64,000 bases of DNA from Brooklawnia sp032229645 (GCA_963722295.1 CAVRLB010000001.1:930001-994000), one strand, 5' to 3'. Shown: positions 23,488 to 32,979, counted from the stretch's first letter. Notes: generated from the letters alone by a model not told the origin. Numbers and translations: made by a program.

Positions 23488-25023
23488 CTAGAACTCGCTG
23501 CGAGCAGGCCCGGATGCAACGGGAGGGTTGGCGGACGCGCCGCCGAGTTCGTCGGCGCCCAGGTACTTGTCGCTGAGCTTGCCCAGATCGATTCCGGTGG
23601 CGTCCTTGAGCAGCTGGAAGGTCTGGACGACCCCGTTGGTCACCCGCTTGGGCATCTCGCCGGCACCGTCGGTGGAGATGACGGTCAGCGTGTCGATGTC
23701 ACCCATCGGAGCGGCAATCTTCTCGGCCAGGCTCGGCAGCACCGAGACGAGCATCTCGATGACCGCGGCCTCGTTGTAGCGCCCGTAAGCGTCGGCCTTC
23801 TTGTTCATCGCCTCGGCCTGTGCCTCGCCGGTTGCCAGGATGGCTGCTGCCTGCGCCTCGCCTTCAGCTCGCACTGCGTCCGACTCGGCGACACGACGGG
23901 CCTTCTCCGCCTCGCCTCGCCTGGCACCTTCAATGGCCTCGGCCTCTGCCAACGCGGTACGCCGGGATTTCTCGCCGACACCGGTCAGTCGTGCCTTCTC
24001 GGCTTCTGCCTCGGCCCGAGCGATCGCGGCGGCCTTGTCAGCGTCCGCCTGGAAGATGGCGGCATTGCGGCGGCCCTCGGCGTCGGTCTCAACACGATAC
24101 CGCTCGGCGTCCGCGGGCTTGCGAACCTCGGTGTCGAGCTGACGATCCTTCAGCGCGGCCTGCTTCACCGCGACCTTCTCCTGCTCGGTCAAGATCGCCT
24201 GATCACGATCCGCCTGCGCGAGCGGACCTGCGGCGGCGGCCTGAGCGTTCGCAGCATCGGTCTCTGCCTTGATCTCTGCCTGCTTGAGCAAGAGTTCGCG
24301 CTCACGGATGGCGATCAGCTGTTGGGCATTGATTCGGGCCTGCTCGGCTTCCTGGCGCGACTCGGCCTCGGCGACCGCGGCGTGCTGCTGCACCTTGGCG
24401 GCTTCGGGACGTCCCAGATCGGAAAGATAGGAGCCGGCATCGGTGATGTCTTGAATCTGGAAGGTATCGAGCACCAGACCCTGGCCGGTCAGCGACGACT
24501 CTGATTCGTCCGCCACCCGCTGGGCGAAGGCGGCACGGTCGCGGATGATCTGCTCGACGCTCAGCGAACCGACGATCGAGCGAAGCGAACCGGCGAGGGT
24601 CTCCTGGGTGAAGCTCTCGATCTCGTCCTGCTGAGTGAGGAAACGTTGCGCAGCCGCACGGATGGAATCCTCATTGCCGCCGACCTTCACCAGCGCGACT
24701 CCGTCAAGGTTGAGCTTGATGCCCTGGCCCGACACTGCGCCGCGGATCTGCACCATGATCCGCCGGCTCGACAAGTCCATGATGAACAGCCGCTGAATGA
24801 ACGGGACGACGAAGATGCCGCCTCCCATCACGACCTTCTGGCCCGAGAGGTCGGCGGAGATCTGTCCGGTCTCGGGATTGCGGACTTCCTTGCCTTTGCG
24901 GCCAGTGACGAGGAACGCCTCGTTCGGCCCCGCCACTTTGTACCGGCTCGCGACCAGCAAGCCGATCAGCACCACCAGGACCACCAGCCCGATGATTGCT
25001 ATTACGAGAGGTGAGATTGACAA
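23488..25023 (-). CDS. floT: Flotillin-family protein
   Basis: This 511-aa protein has one N-terminal membrane helix (residues 5-26), an SPFH/band 7 domain (about 28-200) and a long Ala/Glu/Lys-rich coiled coil (about 205-440) with EA repeats typical of flotillins. Flotillins scaffold membrane microdomains. The start is TTG at 25023, supported by GAAGGAG six bases upstream; no ATG in frame has a ribosome site. The NfeD-like gene lies 119 bases upstream on the same strand, the usual NfeD-flotillin pairing. It converges on the SPFH/zinc-ribbon pair. Confidence 0.93.
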   Translation of the reverse strand: MSISPLVIAIIGLVVLVVLIGLLVASRYKVAGPNEAFLVTGRKGKEVRNPETGQISADLSGQKVVMGGGIFVVPFIQRLFIMDLSSRRIMVQIRGAVSGQGIKLNLDGVALVKVGGNEDSIRAAAQRFLTQQDEIESFTQETLAGSLRSIVGSLSVEQIIRDRAAFAQRVADESESSLTGQGLVLDTFQIQDITDAGSYLSDLGRPEAAKVQQHAAVAEAESRQEAEQARINAQQLIAIRERELLLKQAEIKAETDAANAQAAAAGPLAQADRDQAILTEQEKVAVKQAALKDRQLDTEVRKPADAERYRVETDAEGRRNAAIFQADADKAAAIARAEAEAEKARLTGVGEKSRRTALAEAEAIEGARRGEAEKARRVAESDAVRAEGEAQAAAILATGEAQAEAMNKKADAYGRYNEAAVIEMLVSVLPSLAEKIAAPMGDIDTLTVISTDGAGEMPKRVTNGVVQTFQLLKDATGIDLGKLSDKYLGADELGGASANPPVASGPARSEF

Positions 25024-25142
25024 GGCAGCTCCTTCGCGTCATGAAAATGTCAGTCGTCGTCTGAGATTCACCCTACCTGTCAGGGTTCACCCTGACCGCC
25101 GGCGGCCCAGGACCACGCGTTGATGTGCACGCAAGGGCCGCC

Positions 25143-25697
25143 TCACACCTCCAGGACGCCGGACGGGCCGGCTGAGCCAAGCGCATCCACCGGGAGCACC
25201 TCGACCGAGGTCGCCGACAGCACTCCACAGATCCACACGCGAGTACCGGCGTCCAAAGCCACCGGCCCCTTGGCGTTCAGCGTGTGCGTGTGGCCGCCGT
25301 ATTGCAGCCGGATCTGGCCGTAGCCGCCCTCGGGGATCGCGGTGATCACCTGCGCCTCGGCTCCGATCAGGGACGCTGTGCTCGGCGCCACATCGGTGCC
25401 TTGACGACGCAGCAGACCGGTCAGCCTGCCGGCTCCCCAGCCGAGCAGAACGCCGACGACCAATCCGACGCCGATCGCGATGGGCATCAGACCCGTCAGT
25501 TCCAGCCCGATTGCGCCGCCGAACCCGAAGCCACCAAGTAGACCGGCGACTCCTGCGGTGGAGAAGACATCTGAGTCGAGCGCATCGAGATGGGCGAAGC
25601 CGTCCAAGCCGAGCGCGCCGTCCAGCACATCACCGACGAACAAAGCGACCAGCAGCAAGGCGATCCCGATGCCGCCGATGGCGAAGAAGATCGTCAT
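25143..25697 (-). CDS. NfeD-like membrane protein
   Basis: This protein of about 184 aa has two or three membrane segments (residues 1-20, 50-65, 70-90) followed by a C-terminal beta-barrel OB-fold of the NfeD type (about 110-175). NfeD proteins partner flotillin and related SPFH proteins. I chose the ATG at 25697; another in-frame ATG at 25709 would add four residues, and neither has a strong ribosome site. It precedes the flotillin gene in the same direction. Confidence 0.8.
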   Translation of the reverse strand: MTIFFAIGGIGIALLLVALFVGDVLDGALGLDGFAHLDALDSDVFSTAGVAGLLGGFGFGGAIGLELTGLMPIAIGVGLVVGVLLGWGAGRLTGLLRRQGTDVAPSTASLIGAEAQVITAIPEGGYGQIRLQYGGHTHTLNAKGPVALDAGTRVWICGVLSATSVEVLPVDALGSAGPSGVLEV

Positions 25698-25779
25698 TGC
25701 CGCCCCCATTCTGTTCGCCGTGGCCTGGCACTGCGTGACCCCATCCTATTGCGCGCGGCGCCACCACCCCAGGCATACA

Positions 25780-25817
25780 GAAGGTGGCCCTCCCCTACCG
25801 GGGGAAGGGCCACCTTC
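25780..25817 (-). terminator. Terminator after ilvC
   Basis: GAAGGTGGCCCT and AGGGCCACCTTC with an inner CCCC/GGGG pairing form a long, nearly uninterrupted stem with a 4-base loop. It lies 26 bases past the ilvC stop and also faces the NfeD-like gene promoter region. Confidence 0.8.
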
Positions 25818-25843
25818 GGCTATCAGGTCTAACAGCGCCCGGC

Positions 25844-26872
25844 TCAACGAGCGGCAGTGCCCTCGACGTAGTCGTCGTCGGAGTCCTTCAGCCAGCTGAA
25901 CATCTTGCGCAGTTCCTTGCCGGTGGCCTCGATCTTGTGACCGGCCTCAGCCTCGCGCAGCTTCTTGAACTCGACGGCACCGTTGTCCTGATCCTCGATG
26001 AAGCGCTTGGCGAATGCACCCGACTGAATGTCGTCCAGCACGCCCTTCATGTTCTCCTTGACATGGGCATCGATGACGCGCGGACCCGAAACGTAGTCGC
26101 CGTACTCCGCGGTGTCGGAGATCGACCAACGCTGCTTGGAGATGCCACCCTCGATCATCAGGTCGACGATCATCTTCAGCTCGTGCAGGCACTCGAAATA
26201 GGCCATCTCGGGCTGGTAGCCGGCCTCGGTCAGGGTCTCGAAACCGGCCTGCACCAGGTGCGACATGCCGCCGCAGAGCACGGCCTGCTCACCGAAGAGA
26301 TCGGTCTCGGTCTCCTCGGTGAAGGTGGTCTTGATCGCGCCGGCGCGCAGGCCACCGATGCCCTTGGCGTAGCTCTTGGCCAGCTCCCAGGCATTGCCGG
26401 TGGCGTCCTGCTCGACACAGACCAGCACCGGGACGCCACGGCCATCCGCGTACTCGCGGCGGACGATGTGGCCGGGGCCCTTCGGAGCGACCATACAGAT
26501 GTCGACGCCCTCGGGAGCGGTGATGTAGCCGTAGCGGATGTTGAAGCCGTGCGCGAAGAAGATGGCGTCGCCGGCCTTCAGGTTCGGTGCGATCGACTCG
26601 GCGTAGACGAACCGCTGCACCTGATCGGGCACCAGGATCATGATGACGTCGGCTTCGGCAGCCGCCTGCGCCGGGGTCACCACACGCAGCCCCTCTGCCT
26701 CGGCCTTGGCACGCGACTTGCTGGTCTCGGGCAGACCGATGCGCACATCGACACCCGAGTCGCGCAGGTTCAGCGCATGCGCATGACCCTGCGATCCATA
26801 ACCGATGACGGCCACGGTGCGAGACTGGATGATCGAAAGATCGGCATCGTCGTCATAAAACATTTCTGCCAT
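25844..26872 (-). CDS. ilvC: Ketol-acid reductoisomerase
   Basis: IlvC (342 aa) isomerises and reduces acetolactate and acetohydroxybutyrate with NADPH and magnesium. It has the Rossmann motif GYGSQGHAHALNLRDSG, the metal-site segment including GGLRAGAIKTTFTEETETDLFGEQAVLCGG, and the class I (short) length. AGAAGGAG lies upstream of the ATG at 26872. It follows ilvN by 33 bases, completing an ilvB-ilvN-ilvC operon ended by a strong hairpin. Confidence 0.98.
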   Translation of the reverse strand: MAEMFYDDDADLSIIQSRTVAVIGYGSQGHAHALNLRDSGVDVRIGLPETSKSRAKAEAEGLRVVTPAQAAAEADVIMILVPDQVQRFVYAESIAPNLKAGDAIFFAHGFNIRYGYITAPEGVDICMVAPKGPGHIVRREYADGRGVPVLVCVEQDATGNAWELAKSYAKGIGGLRAGAIKTTFTEETETDLFGEQAVLCGGMSHLVQAGFETLTEAGYQPEMAYFECLHELKMIVDLMIEGGISKQRWSISDTAEYGDYVSGPRVIDAHVKENMKGVLDDIQSGAFAKRFIEDQDNGAVEFKKLREAEAGHKIEATGKELRKMFSWLKDSDDDYVEGTAAR

Positions 26873-26905
26873 GGGGATTCGTGCTCCTTCTGTTCTACTT
26901 TGACT

Positions 26906-27430
26906 TCAGCGCCCAGCCTGCAAGGCAGGACGGTTCTTCTCATTGATGGACTTGTTGCCGCGGCTCAGCGCGACCTCACCCGACTTGACCAATTCGATGA
27001 TCCCATAGGCGTCGAGCATGGTGATGAGTGCGGCCAATTTGTCTTCGGTGCCGGTCGCCTCGATGGTGACCGATTCGAAGCTGACGTCGACCGCCTTGGC
27101 GCGGAACAGCCCGACGACATCGAGCACAGCGCTGCGGTTGCGCTCGTTGCAGCGAACCTTGAGCAGGATCAACTGACGCTGGACCGAATTCGGCTCCAAT
27201 TCGATGACCTTGTAGACCTCGACCAGCTTGTTGAGCTGTTTGACCAGCTGTTCCAAGACGTTGCCTTCGTCGACCTCGGTCACCAACGTGATTCGGGAGA
27301 CACCCTCTTTCTCGGTGCTTCCCACCGCGAGGGATTCAATATTGAAGCCGCGGCGGCTGAACAGGCTTGCGACCCGGGCCAGCACGCCCGGCTGGTCGCT
27401 GACCAGGACGCTCAGAGTGTGATTGGTCAC
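26906..27430 (-). CDS. ilvN: Acetolactate synthase small (regulatory) subunit
   Basis: IlvN (174 aa) has an N-terminal ACT domain (TLSVLVSDQPGVLARVASLFSRRG) that binds valine, and the C-terminal ALS small-subunit domain. The start is GTG at 27430, overlapping the ilvB stop as GTGA, with AGGAGGAAGAG upstream inside ilvB. This indicates translational coupling of catalytic and regulatory subunits. Confidence 0.97.
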   Translation of the reverse strand: MTNHTLSVLVSDQPGVLARVASLFSRRGFNIESLAVGSTEKEGVSRITLVTEVDEGNVLEQLVKQLNKLVEVYKVIELEPNSVQRQLILLKVRCNERNRSAVLDVVGLFRAKAVDVSFESVTIEATGTEDKLAALITMLDAYGIIELVKSGEVALSRGNKSINEKNRPALQAGR

Positions 27431-29175
27431 AGCTCTTCCTCCTCCCATGCGGGCGCCATGTCGCGCGCGATCTTGATGTCGTCGTTGCTGGTGCCGGCCG
27501 CAACCATCGGCCAGACCATCGCGTCCTTGCTGCAGACGAACTCGACCACGACCGGACGATCGTTGATGGCCATCGCCTGCTTGATCACCTCGTCGACCTC
27601 CTCAACGGTGGTCGCCTTCAATCCGACGCAGCCCAATGCCTCGGCCAACAGCGGGAAGTTCGGCACCTGGTCGGTCTTAAGATCGGTGTTCGAGTAGCGG
27701 CCTTCGTAGAAGAGGGTCTGCCACTGACGGACCATTCCCAGCACGTTGTTGTTGATGACCGCGATCTTGATCGGAATATCGTTCAAGGCGCAGGTAGCCA
27801 GTTCCTGATTGGTCATCTGGAAGCAGCCGTCGCCGTCAATGCCCCACACGACCTTATCGGGCATTCCGACCTTGGCGCCCATCGCTGCCGGCACGCAGTA
27901 TCCCATCGTCCCCGCGCCGCCCGAGGTCAGCCAGCGGCCCGGCTTGGTGAACGGCAGGAAATGAGCCGACCACATCTGGTGCTGACCAACGCCGGAGACG
28001 AAGATCGCGTCATCGCCGGCCATCTCGCCGATACGCTTGATCACGTACTGCGGGGTGAGTCGACCATCGGTGCTTTCGGTCCATCCGACCGGATAGCGCT
28101 GCTTGAGCCCTTGCAGATAGTCGATCCATCGCTGGTAGCTGGGGATCTTCTCATGCCGCAAGGCGTCGACCAGTCCCGACAGGAAGACCTTCGCATCACC
28201 AACGACCGGCACGTCCACGACCCGGTTCTTACCGATCTCTGCGGGATCGATGTCGGCGTGAATGACCTTGGCATCGGGGGCAAACGAGTCAAGCCGGCCG
28301 GTGACCCGGTCATCGAAGCGCGTGCCGATCGCGATCAGCAGGTCCGACTTCTGCAACGCCGCCACGGCCGAGACACAACCATGCATGCCGGGCATGCCCA
28401 TGTTGAGCGGGTCGTCGTCCGGGAAGACACCGCGCGCCATCAAGGTAGTGACGATCGGGATGTCGGCGAGTTCGATCAGATCGGCCAGTTCCTGCCAGGC
28501 GCGGGCCCGCACCACGCCGCCGCCGATGTAGAGCACCGGGCGCTTCGCCTCGCAGATGAGTCTGGCGGCCTCTTTGACCTGCCGATTGTGCGGCTGCGTG
28601 TTGGGCTTGTAGCCCGGCAGCTTCAGCTCGTCGTCGTAGTCGAAGGGCGCGCTGCCTGCCAGAGCATCCTTGGAGATGTCGACCAACACGGGTCCCGGAC
28701 GACCGGTTGCGGCGATATGGAATGCCGCCTTGATGGCCTCCGGGATGTCCGCGGTGCGCTTGATCAAGAAGTTGTGCTTGGTGATCGGCATCGTGATACC
28801 GCGAATGTCGGCCTCTTGGAATGCGTCGGTTCCGATGAACGCCGAATTGACCTGTCCGGTGATCGCGACCATCGGCACCGAGTCGAGATTGGCGTCGGCA
28901 AGCGCAGTGACCAGGTTCGTGGCCCCCGGACCAGAGGTTGCGATACACACCCCGACGCGACCCGTGGCGACTGCGTAGCCCTCGGCCGCATGTCCGGCGC
29001 CCTGCTCGTGGCGGACCAGGATGTGACGAATGGACGAATCGAAGAGCGGATCGTAGGCGGGCAGGATCGCGCCGCCCGGAATGCCGAAGGCTACTTCCAC
29101 ACCGCAGCGCTCCAATGACGCGACGAGCGCCTGTGCTCCGGTCATGATCGGCAGATCGGCTGGCTGGATTGCCAT
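27427..29175 (-). CDS. ilvB: Acetolactate synthase large (catalytic) subunit
   Basis: IlvB (582 aa) is the TPP-dependent acetohydroxyacid synthase that makes acetolactate and acetohydroxybutyrate. It has the N-terminal GVEVAFGIPGGAILPAYD with the catalytic Glu region, an FAD-binding middle domain and the TPP/magnesium motif GDGCFQMTNQELATCALNDI. The ATG at 29175 has AAGGAAG upstream. A Val/Leu-rich leader peptide, a hairpin and a terminator precede it, so expression is probably controlled by attenuation. Confidence 0.97.
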   Translation of the reverse strand: MAIQPADLPIMTGAQALVASLERCGVEVAFGIPGGAILPAYDPLFDSSIRHILVRHEQGAGHAAEGYAVATGRVGVCIATSGPGATNLVTALADANLDSVPMVAITGQVNSAFIGTDAFQEADIRGITMPITKHNFLIKRTADIPEAIKAAFHIAATGRPGPVLVDISKDALAGSAPFDYDDELKLPGYKPNTQPHNRQVKEAARLICEAKRPVLYIGGGVVRARAWQELADLIELADIPIVTTLMARGVFPDDDPLNMGMPGMHGCVSAVAALQKSDLLIAIGTRFDDRVTGRLDSFAPDAKVIHADIDPAEIGKNRVVDVPVVGDAKVFLSGLVDALRHEKIPSYQRWIDYLQGLKQRYPVGWTESTDGRLTPQYVIKRIGEMAGDDAIFVSGVGQHQMWSAHFLPFTKPGRWLTSGGAGTMGYCVPAAMGAKVGMPDKVVWGIDGDGCFQMTNQELATCALNDIPIKIAVINNNVLGMVRQWQTLFYEGRYSNTDLKTDQVPNFPLLAEALGCVGLKATTVEEVDEVIKQAMAINDRPVVVEFVCSKDAMVWPMVAAGTSNDDIKIARDMAPAWEEEEL

Positions 29176-29215
29176 CGGCGACTTCCTTCCTGTGTGGTGA
29201 CGGGTCTGATGCAAT

Positions 29216-29249
29216 AAAAAACCCCCGCTGCCGCGATGGCAGGCGAGGG
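29216..29249 (-). terminator. Attenuator terminator upstream of ilvB
   Basis: On the minus strand a GC-rich stem-loop (CCCTCGCCTGCC pairing with GGCAGCGGGGG) is followed by TTTTTT, 40 bases before the ilvB start codon and after the leader peptide. It is the classical position of an attenuator. Confidence 0.85.
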
Positions 29250-29277
29250 AGCGCTTCGTCGGTTCTGACGAAGCGCT
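29250..29277 (-). promoter_or_regulatory. Leader hairpin of the ilvB attenuator
   Basis: A perfect 11-bp stem, AGCGCTTCGTC with GACGAAGCGCT around a 6-base loop, lies between the leader-peptide stop codon and the terminator. It may be the pause or anti-antiterminator hairpin of the attenuation switch. Confidence 0.7.
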
Positions 29278-29300
29278 AGTTAAGTACGAGACCCTGTCCG

Positions 29301-29357
29301 TTATGCACGTAGTAATACTCGCACGCAGAGCCAAACGACGCCAAAGCCGTCTCGCAT
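29301..29357 (-). CDS. ilvB leader peptide
   Basis: An 18-codon frame encodes MRDGFGVVWLCVRVLLRA, with four Val and three Leu codons among residues 7-16. It ends 24 bases before the leader hairpin and 52 before the terminator. Ribosome stalling at Val/Leu codons when these amino acids are short would favour readthrough into ilvBNC. Orthologous Val/Leu/Ile leader peptides precede ilvB in other actinobacteria such as Corynebacterium and Streptomyces. There is no clear ribosome site, so its mRNA may be leaderless. Confidence 0.8.
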   Translation of the reverse strand: MRDGFGVVWLCVRVLLRA

Positions 29358-29420
29358 TGCGAACACGTTACAGCCGCCGGAGGCGGAACCCGGAGACCGA
29401 TGACCGCCGGGGGCACACTC

Positions 29421-30188
29421 TCAGGCCAGCCGGACCGGGAAGCCCGCCGTGTCGAGGGCCAGTTTGACCTCGCCGACCGTCAGCACACCGAAATGGAAGA
29501 CGCTCGCTGCCAGCACCGCGTCCGCGCCGGCCCGCGCCGCGTCAACGAAATGGCTGACCGTACCCGCACCGCCGGAGGCGATCAGCGGAACGTCGATCAC
29601 CTCGCGAACGTCGGCGATCATCTCAAGGTCGAAGCCGTCGGTGGTACCGTCCGCATCCATCGAATTGAGCAGCACCTCCCCGACACCGCGCTCGCAGGCC
29701 TCCTTGACCCATTCGATGGCGTCCAGGCCTGCTGAGGTGCGTCCACCATGAGTGGTCACGCCGTAGCCGGACGGCATTCCCGGCTCACGCCGGGCGTCCA
29801 GGCTGAGCACCAGCACCTGGTTGCCGAATCGTCCGGTGATCTCGTCGATGACCCCGGGACGAGCGATGGCACCGGTGTTGATGCCGACCTTGTCCGCACC
29901 GCAGCGCAGCAACGCGTCCACGTCGTCGACACTGCGGATGCCGCCTCCGACGGTCAGCGGAATGAAGACCGATTCGGCGCACCGAGTGACGACCTCACGG
30001 GTAGTCTCGCGTCCCCTCGACGACGCGGAGATGTCGAGGAAGGTGACTTCGTCGGCGCCCTGCTCGTTGTAGCGGGCGGCCAGCTCGACGGGATCACCGG
30101 CGTCCCGCAGGTTCTGGAAGTTGACGCCCTTGACCACCCGACCGTCGGTGACGTCGAGGCAAGGAATCACACGAATAGCCACAGCCAT
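29421..30188 (-). CDS. hisF: Imidazole glycerol phosphate synthase cyclase subunit
   Basis: HisF (255 aa) is the cyclase barrel that, with HisH, makes imidazole glycerol phosphate and AICAR. Catalytic Asp residues lie in IPCLDVTDGRVVKGVNF and in LLNSMDADGTTDGFD, and phosphate loops VGGGIRS and ASGGAG are present. No other his genes are nearby, so it is separated from the rest of the pathway. It follows helY by 37 bases on the same strand and could be co-transcribed with it. Confidence 0.97.
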   Translation of the reverse strand: MAVAIRVIPCLDVTDGRVVKGVNFQNLRDAGDPVELAARYNEQGADEVTFLDISASSRGRETTREVVTRCAESVFIPLTVGGGIRSVDDVDALLRCGADKVGINTGAIARPGVIDEITGRFGNQVLVLSLDARREPGMPSGYGVTTHGGRTSAGLDAIEWVKEACERGVGEVLLNSMDADGTTDGFDLEMIADVREVIDVPLIASGGAGTVSHFVDAARAGADAVLAASVFHFGVLTVGEVKLALDTAGFPVRLA

Positions 30189-30225
30189 AGGGCAAAGGTT
30201 ACCGTCGACGCCTCTGGGGTCCGCG

Positions 30226-32979
30226 TCAGTCGTCGTCGGGGGCGAAGTCGGCGATATCGCGGCGCATCACGTTCACCAGCCGGCGACATGAGGCGGCCAG
30301 CGTCCCGGTGCCGGGCGCCTGGGCGATCTGGCCCGCCAGATCGATGACCTGACGCACCCAGCGAACGAAATCTCCTGCCGGCAGCCCGCTGGAGGCCAGC
30401 ACCTCGGCCAGACTCATCCCGGATGCCCACTGGTAGGCGGCCTCTGCGAAGCCGATATCGGGAGCCGGCGCGCGATCGACACGGTTGTCCCGCTCGACCA
30501 TCCCCAGATCGCGCCAAAGCTTGCGCACCCGGCTCTGTGCCTGCTCACTGGCCGAATCGGGCATCCGATGCGGCTGGCCTTGCCGGTCACCGCGCGATTC
30601 GAAGACCAGGCCCGACAGCACCGCCGCCAGTGCGGGCACCTCGAGATCATCGAAGACTCCCTCGACGATGCTCTCGGCCACCAGCAGGTCGAGCTCGTTA
30701 TAGATGCGCGCCAGCATGGCACCACGCTCGGTCAGCGTGTCGCCTTCCAGGTAGCCGAGCGAGTCGAGCACCCCGCAGATCCGGTCGAAGCGGGTCGCGA
30801 TCGACTGCGCGCGAGCCCTGGCCTTCGCCCTCGTCCGCTGATGGCCGCGACTCAGCCGCAACGCCTGCTCGGCGGCCCGGGCATGCTCCTCGCGATCGGG
30901 GCAATCGTGACAGGGGTGGGCGCGCAGCTGCGCGCGCAGGTCGGCGATTTCGGTGGCCAGCTGAGCATCGGCGGGTGCGCGGCCGGCCCGCATCGGGCGA
31001 TCTCCCAGCGATTCGGCCCGCGCAACCAGCGAGTTGCCCAGCTGCCGGCGATCGGCGGCCGAGCGCACATCGAACTTCCTCGGCACCCGCACCCGCGAGG
31101 TCGCCGAGACGGGCTGATTGACATCATTCTCGGTCAACTGGACGATCTGGCGTGCCAGGGTCATCACGGTCGGCCACTGCTGCTGACTCTTGACCGGTGT
31201 GATGACCGCCGCCCAGCCCTGGTGTTTGCCCGACGGAACCCAGAAGACGTCGCCGGTCTCCAGACCGGCCAGCGCATCGGCGATATCAGCCTTGTGATCG
31301 CGCTTGCGTTCCTTCGCGACTTCGGCCTCCAGCGCGCCGATGCGGTCACGCAGTTCCGCGTACTCGCGGAAGTCTCCGCGATCGCATTCGGCCCGCCGCC
31401 AGAAGATCTCGGCCTGCTCGTCGTCCCGGGAGGCCTGGCGGGCCAGCGCCACCACCTTGCGGTCGGTCTGGAACTGCGCGAAGCTCTGCTCCAGCAACGC
31501 GCGGGCCCGCACCCGTCCGATCGAACCCACCAGGTTGACCGCCATGTTGTAGGTCGGCGCGAAACTCGACCGCAGCGGATAGGTACGTCTGGACGCCAAC
31601 CCCGCCAGCGCGCGCGGATCCATTCCCGGCTGCCAGAAGACCACGGCATGACCCTCGACGTCGATGCCGCGCCGGCCCGCCCGGCCGGTCAGCTGGGTGA
31701 ATTCGCCCGGGCTCAGCTCGGCATGGGTCTCGCCGTTGAATTTCACGAGTTTCTCGACGACCACCGTGCGCGCGGGCATGTTGATGCCCAGCGCCAGGGT
31801 CTCGGTCGCGAAGACGACCTTCACCAGGCCTTGGACGAAGCCCTCCTCCACGATCACCTTGAAGACCGGCAACAAGCCCGCGTGATGGGCAGCGATGCCG
31901 CGTCCGAGAGCCTCGACGAAGGTGTCCCAGTCGAGCGCCCGCTTGTCGGCAGCGCTGAGTGCGCCCGCATGCTGCTCGGCGATCTGCAAGAGCCGCTCGC
32001 GCTCAGCGCGATCGGTGAGCCGAATGTCGGAACCCAGCAGTTGCCGGACCGCCTGATCGCAGCCCTGTCTGCTGAAGATGAAGAAGATCGCGGGCAGCAG
32101 GTCTTGTTGCGCCAGCGCCTCCACCGCACCGTCGCGCCTGGGCGGGCGCACCACCTGGCCCGAACCGGAACCGGCGCGTTGCCTGGCCTCGATCTTGCCG
32201 CGCACCCGGCGGCCGCGGGAATGCCTCGAATCGTCGCGCATCGCCCGGGATTCGGCCTTCGCCAACCGGAGCAACTCCGGATTCACATCGGCTCCCGACT
32301 GCGGCAGCGGTACCGCAGTGGGCGCCTGACCGGCGAACAGGTCGTGCAGCTTTCGTCCGACCAGCACATGCTGATAGAGCGGGACGACCCGGCGTTCGCT
32401 GACCACCACATCGACCTCGCCGCGCACCTCGTCGAGCCATTCGCCGAATTCTTCGGCGTTGCTGACGGTCGCCGACAACGCGACCAGTTGCACCGAATCT
32501 GCCAGTCCGAGAATCACTTCTTCCCAGACGGCACCGCGGAAGCGGTCGGCCAGGTAGTGCACCTCGTCCATGACCACGTACGACAGCCCCGGCAGGGTGG
32601 CCGAACGCGCGTAGATCATGTTGCGCAGCACCTCGGTGGTCATCACCACGATCGGCGCCTCGGAGTTGAGCGAACTGTCGCCGGTCAGCAGCCCGACGTT
32701 CTCGGCGCCGTGCCTGGCCACCAGGTCATGGAACTTCTGGTTGCTCAGAGCCTTGATCGGGGTGGTGTAAAAGCACTTTGTGCCTTGCCGCAGCGCAAGC
32801 CAGCAGGCGAACTCCCCCACCACGGTCTTGCCCGACCCGGTCGGCGCGGCCACCAGCACGCCGTGCCCACGAGCGAGCCTCAGGCAGGCGTCCTGCTGGA
32901 AGTCGTCGAAGGAGAAGGAGTAGCCGGAAGCAAAATCTGCGACCAGCTGATTCGGCGCTGCGTCCGCTTCAGTCATCAT
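30226..32979 (-). CDS. helY: DEAD/DEAH-box RNA helicase, HelY/Mtr4-like
   Basis: This 917-aa superfamily 2 helicase has motif I APTGSGKT (about residues 44-51), motif II DEVH (about 137), motif III ALSAT and motif VI QLTGRAGRRGID, with a C-terminal DSHCT-type helical domain as in Mtr4/Ski2 and actinobacterial HelY. It is expected to act in RNA processing or decay. The ATG at 32979 overlaps the upstream lipid kinase gene by 11 bases; the adjacent ATG at 32976 is equally possible. hisF follows. Confidence 0.93.
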   Translation of the reverse strand: MMTEADAAPNQLVADFASGYSFSFDDFQQDACLRLARGHGVLVAAPTGSGKTVVGEFACWLALRQGTKCFYTTPIKALSNQKFHDLVARHGAENVGLLTGDSSLNSEAPIVVMTTEVLRNMIYARSATLPGLSYVVMDEVHYLADRFRGAVWEEVILGLADSVQLVALSATVSNAEEFGEWLDEVRGEVDVVVSERRVVPLYQHVLVGRKLHDLFAGQAPTAVPLPQSGADVNPELLRLAKAESRAMRDDSRHSRGRRVRGKIEARQRAGSGSGQVVRPPRRDGAVEALAQQDLLPAIFFIFSRQGCDQAVRQLLGSDIRLTDRAERERLLQIAEQHAGALSAADKRALDWDTFVEALGRGIAAHHAGLLPVFKVIVEEGFVQGLVKVVFATETLALGINMPARTVVVEKLVKFNGETHAELSPGEFTQLTGRAGRRGIDVEGHAVVFWQPGMDPRALAGLASRRTYPLRSSFAPTYNMAVNLVGSIGRVRARALLEQSFAQFQTDRKVVALARQASRDDEQAEIFWRRAECDRGDFREYAELRDRIGALEAEVAKERKRDHKADIADALAGLETGDVFWVPSGKHQGWAAVITPVKSQQQWPTVMTLARQIVQLTENDVNQPVSATSRVRVPRKFDVRSAADRRQLGNSLVARAESLGDRPMRAGRAPADAQLATEIADLRAQLRAHPCHDCPDREEHARAAEQALRLSRGHQRTRAKARARAQSIATRFDRICGVLDSLGYLEGDTLTERGAMLARIYNELDLLVAESIVEGVFDDLEVPALAAVLSGLVFESRGDRQGQPHRMPDSASEQAQSRVRKLWRDLGMVERDNRVDRAPAPDIGFAEAAYQWASGMSLAEVLASSGLPAGDFVRWVRQVIDLAGQIAQAPGTGTLAASCRRLVNVMRRDIADFAPDDD

